A DNA stretch of 7,970 nucleotides from Mariprofundaceae bacterium (lineage in GTDB: Bacteria > Pseudomonadota > Zetaproteobacteria > Mariprofundales > Mariprofundaceae): positions 1-7,970 of the forward strand of contig JAUZQR010000230.1 of assembly GCA_030950865.1 (NCBI GenBank), given 5' to 3'. Shown here in pieces: positions 1 to 5,891 of the stretch. The number at the start of each line of letters is the position of its first letter. The stretch's first letter is position 1. The notes beneath the pieces were generated by a model. The model was not told where the DNA came from and ran no database searches. It worked only from the letters and a program-made list of their open reading frames with translations. Position numbers and translations under genes: made by a program.

Positions 1-98
1 AAATTTCAGGTGCCCAACCAATACAGCATGCTACATTTGCTGTCTAACAGAGTGCATTTATAATAAAACCTATTGCCGAGTTAAGCGGTACCTAAAAG
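1..98. other. Intergenic sequence downstream of ubiD
   Basis: Ninety-eight bases beyond the ubiD stop. On the plus strand a frame open from the window edge reads ISGAQPIQHATFAV and stops at 45-47; it could be the tail of a convergent gene, but it is too short to judge. A weak inverted repeat (TTGCCG / CGGTAC around 73-92, seven-base loop) has no T-run and is not a convincing terminator. Confidence 0.3.
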
Positions 99-1559
99 CT
101 ATAAACCCAAGTCATCCCAAATATTGTCCACCCGCGCTTTGACCTCATCTGTCATTTCAATGGGTCTTCCCCATTCGCGGTCAGTTTCACCAGCCCATTT
201 ATTGGTAGCATCAATACCAACCTTGGAGCCAAGACCTGCAATCGGCGATGCAAAATCCAAATAATCAATCGGTGTGTTTTCAGCCATGGTAAAATCACGT
301 ACAGGGTCACAACGTGTGGAAACCGCCCAAATCACTTCCTTCCAATCGCGGCAATCAACATCGGCATCCACCACAATGATGAATTTTGTGTACATAAATT
401 GACGTAAATATGACCAAATACCAAACATTACCCGCTTGGCATGACCTGCATAACCTTTATTGATTGAAACCACTGCCACACGATAGGAGCATCCTTCCAT
501 CGGTAGATAAAAATCAACAATTTCAGGAAACTGTTTCTTCAAAATAGGCACAAATACTTCATTAAATGCCAAGCCCAATACGGCAGGCTCATCAGGTGGT
601 TTACCCGTGTGTGTAGAATGATAAATAGCATTTTCACGCATGGTTATTTTATCCACAGTGAAGACAGGAAACATCTCTGTTTCATTATAATAACCTGTAT
701 GATCACCATACGGCCCTTCCTCAGCATATTCATCCAATGAAACATAACCTTCAAGCACAATTTCCGATGACGCGGGTACTTGCAGAGGAATACTCACACA
801 ATCAGTTAATACCGTTTTCTTGCCACGCAATAAACCCGCAAACTGATATTCCGATAGCGTGTCTGGAATTGGTGTTACAGCAGCGAGAATAGTCGCAGGA
901 TCTGCACCAATCACCACAGCACATGGGAAGCGTTTTGCCCCTGACTTCTTAGCTTCCTGATGATCTTGCGCACCACCACGATGTTTGAGCCAACGCATAA
1001 TAAGTTTATTCTTAGCAATCTTTTGTTGGCGGTAAATACCCATGTTTTGACGGTCTTTATTCGGGCCTTTGGTCACCACCAAACCCCATGTTAACAAAGG
1101 TGCTACATCTTCTGGCCAACATGTTTGAATTGGTAACATATCCAAATCGACATCATCGCCTTCAATCACAACCTTTTGACAATCGGCTTTCTTCACAACC
1201 TTGGGGTTCATATGCATGACTTTTTTCAAAATTGGGAACTTATCCCAAGCATCTTTCAGACCCTTTGGTGGTTCTGGCTCTTTCAAATATGCCAGCAACT
1301 CGCCAATCTCGCGTAACTCATCGGCAGATTCGCGCCCCATGCCCAAAGCAATACGATCCGCCGTACCAAACAAGTTAGTCAATACAGGCATATCATGCCC
1401 TTTTACATTTTCAAACAACAATGCAGGCCCTGCAGCACGCAATACCCGATCAGATATTTCGGTGATTTCTAGCTCAGTGCTAACCTCTGTTGAAATACGT
1501 TTTAATAAGCCTCGTTTTTCAAGATCTTGCGTAAATTCACGCAAATCCGCATAACTCAT
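99..1559 (-). CDS. ubiD: UbiD-family decarboxylase (3-octaprenyl-4-hydroxybenzoate carboxy-lyase)
   Basis: Cytoplasmic prenylated-FMN-dependent decarboxylase that removes the carboxyl group of polyprenyl-4-hydroxybenzoate in ubiquinone synthesis; the family needs the flavin prenyltransferase UbiX, which is not in this window. The 486-residue product is full length for the family (E. coli UbiD is close to 497). Visible hallmarks are NMGIYR at 172-177 (metal and prFMN contacts), RWLKHRGGA at 189-197, a conserved glutamate near 237 in [10 protein letters not shown], and [11 protein letters not shown] at 281-291, which carries the acidic catalytic residues including D286. No key residue appears lost. 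The ATG overlaps the stop of the upstream STAS gene (ATGA, 4 bases) and follows a good Shine-Dalgarno (GAGGAAGG), so it is likely translationally coupled as the last gene of the minus-strand operon. UbiD relatives also act on other aromatic acids, but the overall match to the ubiquinone-type enzyme is close. Confidence 0.95.
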   Translation of the reverse strand: MSYADLREFTQDLEKRGLLKRISTEVSTELEITEISDRVLRAAGPALLFENVKGHDMPVLTNLFGTADRIALGMGRESADELREIGELLAYLKEPEPPKGLKDAWDKFPILKKVMHMNPKVVKKADCQKVVIEGDDVDLDMLPIQTCWPEDVAPLLTWGLVVTKGPNKDRQNMGIYRQQKIAKNKLIMRWLKHRGGAQDHQEAKKSGAKRFPCAVVIGADPATILAAVTPIPDTLSEYQFAGLLRGKKTVLTDCVSIPLQVPASSEIVLEGYVSLDEYAEEGPYGDHTGYYNETEMFPVFTVDKITMRENAIYHSTHTGKPPDEPAVLGLAFNEVFVPILKKQFPEIVDFYLPMEGCSYRVAVVSINKGYAGHAKRVMFGIWSYLRQFMYTKFIIVVDADVDCRDWKEVIWAVSTRCDPVRDFTMAENTPIDYLDFASPIAGLGSKVGIDATNKWAGETDREWGRPIEMTDEVKARVDNIWDDLGL

Positions 1560-1891
1560 GCCCCTTCCTCAATATTGCCCTCAGCAATATCAAAGACACT
1601 GTCTAATTTTGCTAGCGAAAACAGATCCCGAACCGTGTCTTGTAAGTCATACAATGTAAAACGTCCGCCTGACTGACGCGCCCATTGCAAGCCTTCCACC
1701 AATGTTGCAATGCCTGATGAATCCATAAATGGAACACCTGACAAGCGAATATGAATTTCTTTGTTTTGATTAACAAATAAAGGCTTTAGCGCATCCCTAA
1801 GACGTGGGGAGGTGTGAATATTTACAGTTCCTTCCACCGCTACTTTCACCACACCCGCACCATTTGTTTCTACTGTCACATCAAGCTTCAT
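1556..1891 (-). CDS. STAS-domain protein, anti-sigma factor antagonist type
   Basis: A 111-residue single STAS domain of the SpoIIAA/RsbV class. The core motif MDSSG at 56-60 holds the serine pair (58/59) where such proteins are phosphorylated by a cognate HATPase kinase; the surrounding pattern (hydrophobic strand, DSSG, long helix, then the [13 protein letters not shown] tail) is typical. A longer reading frame extends upstream to position 1975, but the ATG at 1889-1891 is preceded by a strong Shine-Dalgarno (GAAGGGAG, about 6 bases away), and the STAS fold begins right there, so I chose it. The start overlaps the end of the HATPase gene by 11 bases, and its TGA overlaps the ubiD ATG. By family it should bind the neighbouring HATPase and be released or captured by phosphorylation. 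MlaB of the E. coli Mla transporter is also a STAS protein, so a role on the nearby MCE transporter is an alternative. The regulated partner cannot be read from the sequence. Confidence 0.88.
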   Translation of the reverse strand: MKLDVTVETNGAGVVKVAVEGTVNIHTSPRLRDALKPLFVNQNKEIHIRLSGVPFMDSSGIATLVEGLQWARQSGGRFTLYDLQDTVRDLFSLAKLDSVFDIAEGNIEEGA

Positions 1892-2378
1892 CACCAACTC
1901 CCTTCGTTCCCTGCTTACAAATATAAATAAGCGTCCACTGATTACCATCATCCAGTGCAACATGCTCCACAACATCCATAATCGAATGAATCAACTGAAT
2001 GCCCAATCCGCCTGGCGTAATATCGGCAGCACTACACTGCGTAGCATTACCACAATCCCAACCTTGAATATCGACAATGGATGCATAATCACGAAACATG
2101 AAGTGCAATTCCTTCATACCATCATCATTGATATGTATTTTGCTTTCAAATTGCACTCTGCCAGGCGTGTCGCCATAGCCATGGTCAGCAATATTGGCAA
2201 ACAACTCATCCACAGCAAGTGCCACACGGTTGGTTTCCATATCCGTTAAACCAGCACGTAAGGCAATAACTTCCACCATAGAATGCAGCACATGCACACA
2301 ATCACGCTGGCAAATAAGCTCAAACTTAAGTTTGCCAACTTGGCTCTGCTCTAAATCAAGCGTCTCAAATTCAACCAT
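1881..2378 (-). CDS. HATPase_c anti-sigma factor / serine kinase-like protein (RsbW/SpoIIAB type)
   Basis: A 165-residue GHKL ATPase of the anti-sigma regulatory class. The N-box is clear (VDELFANIADHGYG, 57-70, with E58 and N62), and a glycine-rich G2 box with its following helix is seen at 123-137 (GGLGIQLIHSIMDVVEH region). The G1 box is less canonical: D97 is present (FRDYASIVD), but the usual glycine two residues on is an alanine. Proteins of this family bind ATP, phosphorylate a STAS antagonist on serine, and sequester a sigma factor or another target. The STAS gene immediately downstream, overlapping by 11 bases, is the obvious substrate. The ATG shares one base with the stop of the TPR lipoprotein gene (TAATG). 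No sigma factor or PP2C phosphatase is present in the window, so the output of the switch is unknown. Confidence 0.87.
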   Translation of the reverse strand: MVEFETLDLEQSQVGKLKFELICQRDCVHVLHSMVEVIALRAGLTDMETNRVALAVDELFANIADHGYGDTPGRVQFESKIHINDDGMKELHFMFRDYASIVDIQGWDCGNATQCSAADITPGGLGIQLIHSIMDVVEHVALDDGNQWTLIYICKQGTKGVGDEA

Positions 2379-3217
2379 TACTGACCCAACTTGTTCAACA
2401 ACTGTTTGGCTTTCAACGCACCTTTCTCATCTTGCAAAATAAAATAAATATCCCTTGCCCGCTCGGCATAATCAAGGCGCTTTTGTATCGATATTTCATC
2501 TGCCAACCCTGCCAATAACAACGAGGCATCTGCTGATAACCTTGGCGCACCCACTTGTTTGCAAAGCTTCAGCACATTGAGTGACTGCTTTTTCGCCATC
2601 ACATCATCGCCTTTTTCTTTTGCCAACAAAGCCAAGCCCATCGTGGCTTTTGCCTGCAGCAACAAACCCGAACGATTTTTTTCTGACTCTTGTATAACCT
2701 TCAGATACGACTGCTCTGCTTGCGCCACATCATGCTGTAAATATGTCAATTTAGCCGCCATCAAATATACATCGGCAGGTAAATTCGCAGATAATGGCTG
2801 CATGGCTTCTACAGGCTTTCCCTGCCTTATTTGCAACAATGCCAACTGTAGTTCGGCTCTATTTTTGTAGGCTGGAAAATGATGCGTTTCCGCCAAATAT
2901 AACACCTTCTGCAAAGCCAACTCAGCCTTATCTCCCTGTTTCCCTGCTTTGTAAGCCATGGCTAAATTGTACCAAGCACTTGTCATCTTCACAGGGTCAT
3001 TGGCAAGTTTTGCCATTTGTAATGCACGCTCAAAAGCATGCTGTGCTGATGCCCAACGCTCCTGATACATTGCCTGCACACCGACATGTGTGAAATCTTT
3101 CATATGCTGCACATAAATATTTTCAACAACGGGCGCACTGGTTTTATGCCCTCCGCCACATGCCACAACAAACACACTGAGCAACATAAAAAGACATAGC
3201 TGTAAAACACGTATCAT
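2378..3217 (-). CDS. TPR-repeat lipoprotein
   Basis: A 279-residue protein with a lipoprotein signal peptide: positive start (MIR), hydrophobic stretch 4-18, and lipobox VVAC with the lipidated cysteine at 20. Residue 21 is glycine rather than aspartate, which by the Lol rule of enteric bacteria favours outer-membrane sorting. The mature part is almost entirely helical tetratricopeptide-like repeats, visible around 43-76, 78-112, 119-140, 150-180, 188-222 and 228-262, with typical pairs such as AWYNLAMAYKAGKQGDKAELAL and ADVYLMAAKLTYL. TPR proteins are protein-protein scaffolds. Sitting directly after the MlaD gene (4-base ATGA overlap), it may be the outer-membrane-facing partner of the MCE transporter, a slot filled in other systems by a PqiC-like or MlaA-like lipoprotein. 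It shares no evident similarity with those, and its exact role is unknown. Confidence 0.85.
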   Translation of the reverse strand: MIRVLQLCLFMLLSVFVVACGGGHKTSAPVVENIYVQHMKDFTHVGVQAMYQERWASAQHAFERALQMAKLANDPVKMTSAWYNLAMAYKAGKQGDKAELALQKVLYLAETHHFPAYKNRAELQLALLQIRQGKPVEAMQPLSANLPADVYLMAAKLTYLQHDVAQAEQSYLKVIQESEKNRSGLLLQAKATMGLALLAKEKGDDVMAKKQSLNVLKLCKQVGAPRLSADASLLLAGLADEISIQKRLDYAERARDIYFILQDEKGALKAKQLLNKLGQ

Positions 3218-4227
3218 GGCTGCATATCCAAAACTGGCGGAGCAGTTTCAAGGCTCTCTTGTGTTGCCTTTTCTAACGTGCCACCACCCAATAGCCACGA
3301 ACTTTGCAAGTTTTTCATCAATGCCTGCATTTCTTTTAATGTTGCCCGCGAATCCCTTGCCAAGCCTGGAAGCTCTGGTGTCATTTCAGATAAATCCGAT
3401 GCCACAATATTCAGCGCAGATGACAGTTTATCCACATGTGTCAGCAAGGCATTGCTTCGCTCAATAGTCTCCGGCCCATATTTGCCTAGACTTTGTGATA
3501 AAGGTTTTATGTTTTCTAGAATATCCGTAGTCGCAGTCAGCGAATCTGCCAAACGCAAAGCCACCTTCTGCTCATCCAAATCATCCGCAACATTCCCCAT
3601 CTTCTGCACGGCTTGCGTAAATGTTTCAATTGCCAATTGCAGGCTTTTACCATCAACAGGCTCTGTTATTTTGCGTAAATTTGACATCCCTACACGCAAA
3701 TCACTATCTGGATCATTCATCCATGTCGATAACGATGCCAATTCTCGCAACAACACATTGGCATTGTCCACAGCAGGTTGTAAATCTGTTAATATTTGTT
3801 CCAACGATGCTTCGGTTTCATAATTCAAAAGCTCACCACTATTGAGCATAGGTTTGGCAATATCCCCTCTGGTCAACTCCACAACCTGCTCACCCAGCAA
3901 ACCTTCTTTGGTAAACTGGATAACCGCGCCTTGATGAATCATATGCCGATAACGTTCAAGCAAGCGTAATGAAATACGCACTTGCCCCTCATCTTGCAAC
4001 TCAATTTGATCAATGTGTCCAATAGCAAAACCTTGAAATTTTACAGACTGCCCTTCATAAAATGAACTCGCAGAAGGCGGCTCCACAAACAAATAGAATT
4101 TTTTGGAAAACACATTACTACGCACGCTGACAATCAACACAACCAAAATCAGTGCGCCAATACCCAGCATCACAAACCAACCAACTTGGCGTTTTATGCC
4201 CGATACAAAATCTGCGGAATCTACCAT
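3214..4227 (-). CDS. MlaD-family (MCE domain) phospholipid transporter substrate-binding protein
   Basis: A 337-residue inner-membrane-anchored periplasmic protein. A short cytoplasmic start is followed by one transmembrane helix at about 14-36 (VGWFVMLGIGALILVVLIV), then a single MCE/MlaD domain at about 41-138 containing the typical F-x-G-x-x-V-x-F-x-G-x-x-I-G core (FYEGQSVKFQGFAIGHIDQI) and the later GLLGEQVVEL strand. The rest is a long helical, coiled-coil-prone tail with many leucine and serine/threonine heptads, common in MCE proteins that build a tunnel or needle across the periplasm. MCE proteins form hexamers that pass phospholipids between membranes together with an MlaE permease and MlaF ATPase, which precede it here. 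Its ATG overlaps the pseudo-ATPase gene by 7 bases, and its TGA overlaps the lipoprotein start. Its length exceeds that of E. coli MlaD (about 183 residues) because of the tail. Confidence 0.93.
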   Translation of the reverse strand: MVDSADFVSGIKRQVGWFVMLGIGALILVVLIVSVRSNVFSKKFYLFVEPPSASSFYEGQSVKFQGFAIGHIDQIELQDEGQVRISLRLLERYRHMIHQGAVIQFTKEGLLGEQVVELTRGDIAKPMLNSGELLNYETEASLEQILTDLQPAVDNANVLLRELASLSTWMNDPDSDLRVGMSNLRKITEPVDGKSLQLAIETFTQAVQKMGNVADDLDEQKVALRLADSLTATTDILENIKPLSQSLGKYGPETIERSNALLTHVDKLSSALNIVASDLSEMTPELPGLARDSRATLKEMQALMKNLQSSWLLGGGTLEKATQESLETAPPVLDMQP

Positions 4228-4913
4228 ATACCACTCACATCAGGCACATTATCGCATTCAATCTCATATGTCCGCGAAAAGTTTAATCCCGAACCTTCAT
4301 GCATGGATGATGTTAAGTATAATACCCCTGACTCCAATTGCTGCATTGCTTCTTTCGCTTTGGCTCGAAATATCTGTAAACGTTCGGGCGGCATACCCAT
4401 ATGAACTTCTTGTGCCACAATCACATCAGGACGCTTAAGCAAGCAGTGCCCCAAACTCACCAATGCATGTGTATAAGCAGAGCGTTCACCAGCCTGCTCA
4501 TAAAGCAATGCACCCAAACCAAGAAACTCGGCAACATCACCAACTTCACGCTCTGCTCTCTTTAAACATGATGTGTCTTCAGCATACAAAAAAGGCAATA
4601 ATAAGTTTTCCCGTATGCTTAAATTTGCAAGTAATCCGCGTCGACGAATCATACTACCAACACGGGCGCAATACGCAGGTTTGCCAGCAACCACACGTTT
4701 GCCTGCATACGCCAGCCAAACCTGTGCATCATCACCTTCACCCAGTACAAATTGCGGAAAAAAACGACTCAAAAACATATACTGCATACTACAATTCATC
4801 ACGAAACGAATGTTTTTTCCTCGGCAGATATAATCTTCAGGCAATTGCCTGTCGCATATATCCATGGCACGCCAATGCAGTTCATGGCTTACAGGTTCCA
4901 TATTAGCACCCAC
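4221..4913 (-). CDS. Degenerate ABC ATPase-like subunit (MlaF-position pseudo-ATPase)
   Basis: An intact 230-residue frame in the MlaF position between permease and MlaD genes. The framework of an ABC nucleotide-binding domain can be followed, but the catalytic motifs are gone. The P-loop position (about 38-46) reads VMNCSMQYM with no GxxGxGK[ST]. The Q-loop region reads GSMIRRRGLL before a well-conserved NLSIRENLLLPF (97-108). The LSGGQ signature position reads YEQAGERSAY (138-147), followed by a recognisable ARALL-like helix. Walker B is PDVIVAQE (162-169), with the aspartate replaced by glutamine and the glutamate kept. The D-loop is GMP, and the H-loop histidine is serine (LTSSMHE). There is no frameshift or internal stop, so it looks selected as a protein rather than decaying. 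The start is ambiguous: GTG at 4913, or ATG at 4901 with a weaker upstream site. It overlaps the permease gene by 25 or 13 bases. It is probably a structural or regulatory partner of the permease; the assignment rests on manual alignment. Confidence 0.75.
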   Translation of the reverse strand: MGANMEPVSHELHWRAMDICDRQLPEDYICRGKNIRFVMNCSMQYMFLSRFFPQFVLGEGDDAQVWLAYAGKRVVAGKPAYCARVGSMIRRRGLLANLSIRENLLLPFLYAEDTSCLKRAEREVGDVAEFLGLGALLYEQAGERSAYTHALVSLGHCLLKRPDVIVAQEVHMGMPPERLQIFRAKAKEAMQQLESGVLYLTSSMHEGSGLNFSRTYEIECDNVPDVSGIW

Positions 4914-5707
4914 ACTACATCCAAAAATAACATCAATAACAATGCTCCCAAAACACCATATGTGGCACGGACAGGAATTTGATTCGGATCATTTCCGACC
5001 CTGCTGCCTTGATCCAAAAGCATCATACATGACAACATCGGATAAAGCATGCCTTTTACAATCATTGCTATCAATTCTTTAAGATCTGTACCACGCTGCA
5101 CTTCGAACAAAAATTCACTAAAATTCAACGTATACGTCCAAGATACCACCAATCCACCAACCCATATAGAAACAACCACAAAAACGAAGGTTAAGACCAG
5201 TCCACATAGAGAAAAGGCTATAATTCTCGGTAGATATAAATATTCATAAGGCGATACACCAAGACTAAGCAGCAACGAGTCTTCACCCCTAGATTGCATA
5301 TGTCCAACCTCAGTCACCACCGCAACGCCTGAACGCGCCAATAAAAAAATCGCCACTAAAAATGGTGCCATTTCTTGCACGAGAACCCCGTTCATCAAGC
5401 TGCCAATCAACGATAAATCTTGTATTCTACGGGCAAAATCCACAATATTATAAACAGCAAGCACGCCAACCCCTAAGGCTATAACAATGACCCAAGGCAA
5501 ACTCTGAACGCCTGTAAAGTATACTTGTCGTATCACCACATTCATCACGGCAGGTCTCGATACCCAACGCATACGCAGAAAAACGCGCGCTACCGCCACA
5601 AAAAGGCGAGAAAAGCGCTGCAACCCTTGCAAAGCTTGTAGAGAAAACAAGCCAACCCTATCTGCCCGTCTATGCCATTGACCTATATGTGTTTGTAACA
5701 TGCCCAT
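4889..5707 (-). CDS. MlaE-family ABC transporter permease
   Basis: A 272-residue integral membrane protein of the MlaE/YrbE family, which moves phospholipid through the inner membrane with an MlaF ATPase and MlaD ring. Hydrophobic segments lie at about 70-88, 106-128, 158-188, 213-232 and 249-270, after a basic, partly amphipathic N-terminus. The family's central stretch is recognisable: LLARSGVAVVTEVGHMQ (122-138), then the cytoplasmic loop and LGVSPYEYLYLPR (149-161), corresponding to the usual ARxGAAxxAEIGxM and MGIDPxRYLVxPR. The middle of that loop, normally the E-Q-I-D-A-L coupling helix that docks on the ATPase, reads SRGEDSLLLS, so it is divergent. It is the first gene of the operon; the ATG at 5705-5707 has only a weak ribosome site, and a second ATG two codons on (5701) is possible. 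The TAA lies within the downstream pseudo-ATPase gene. Confidence 0.9.
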   Translation of the reverse strand: MGMLQTHIGQWHRRADRVGLFSLQALQGLQRFSRLFVAVARVFLRMRWVSRPAVMNVVIRQVYFTGVQSLPWVIVIALGVGVLAVYNIVDFARRIQDLSLIGSLMNGVLVQEMAPFLVAIFLLARSGVAVVTEVGHMQSRGEDSLLLSLGVSPYEYLYLPRIIAFSLCGLVLTFVFVVVSIWVGGLVVSWTYTLNFSEFLFEVQRGTDLKELIAMIVKGMLYPMLSCMMLLDQGSRVGNDPNQIPVRATYGVLGALLLMLFLDVVWVLIWNL

Positions 5708-5829
5708 AGTCTATTTCTAAGCCTTTATAATTGAAACACAAGCGATGTGGGTCACACTTTTGTATTTTTTGTTTTTTGGTGTTTTTCTTAACGTAAAAAA
5801 GAAACTTCACCTTGCCTGATAAATACACC

Positions 5830-5857
5830 TTGAGTAGCGTCCCGCTTCTTTTAGAAA
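5830..5857 (+). promoter_or_regulatory. Candidate sigma70-type promoter for the ppiD-like gene
   Basis: TTGAGT (5830-5835) and TAGAAA (5852-5857) are separated by 16 bases and would place the transcript start roughly 20-25 bases before the ribosome binding site of the downstream gene. Each hexamer is an imperfect match to consensus. A better-looking TGTTATATT at about 5874-5882 runs into the ribosome binding site, so it is too close to serve unless the message were almost leaderless. Confidence 0.3.
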
Positions 5858-5881
5858 ATCTGTTCATTTACTTGTTATATT

Positions 5882-5885
5882 GAGG
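5882..5885 (+). promoter_or_regulatory. Ribosome binding site deciding the start of the ppiD-like gene
   Basis: GAGG lies six bases before the ATG at 5892-5894. It selects this ATG over the in-frame TTG at 5880, which would overlap the site itself. Confidence 0.75.
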
Positions 5886-5891
5886 TCTACA

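Larger units (their letters stand above)
5708..5891. promoter_or_regulatory. Divergent intergenic region between the mla-type operon and the ppiD-like gene
   Basis: About 180 AT-rich bases separate the two divergently transcribed units and must carry both promoters. The middle (about 5757-5800) is a run of T-tracts on the plus strand followed by an A-tract, which could be curved DNA or act as an upstream promoter element. On the minus strand, TATAAA (complement of 5724-5729) is the best -10 candidate for the permease operon, with no convincing -35. A short inverted repeat, TGTG-N3-CACA (5746-5756), lies just upstream of it and could be an operator. I see no RNA gene or convincing small open reading frame here. 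Confidence 0.5.

Noticed and set aside
3..47. Possible tail of a plus-strand gene ending at 45-47
   Set aside because: Only 14 codons are visible at the edge of the window; it cannot be told from chance.
1892..1975. N-terminal extension of the STAS reading frame up to position 1975
   Set aside because: The extension lies wholly within the HATPase gene in another frame, and a strong ribosome binding site sits before the ATG at 1889-1891, where the STAS fold begins.
3278..3823. 181-codon plus-strand frame opposite the MlaD-type gene
   Set aside because: It is antisense to a clearly recognisable gene, has serine- and cysteine-rich composition typical of a shadow frame, and has no known motif.
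4221..4913. Reading the ATPase-like gene as a frameshifted pseudogene
   Set aside because: The whole ABC framework aligns in one uninterrupted frame with conserved segments on both sides of the altered motifs, so point substitution rather than a frameshift explains the losses.
5670..5867. 65-codon minus-strand frame upstream of the permease gene
   Set aside because: It is lysine- and asparagine-rich because of the AT tracts, has no recognisable domain, and overlaps the start of the permease in another frame.
5880..5891. TTG start four codons before the ATG of the ppiD-like gene
   Set aside because: The Shine-Dalgarno GAGG at 5882-5885 lies inside this extension and is ideally spaced for the ATG at 5892.
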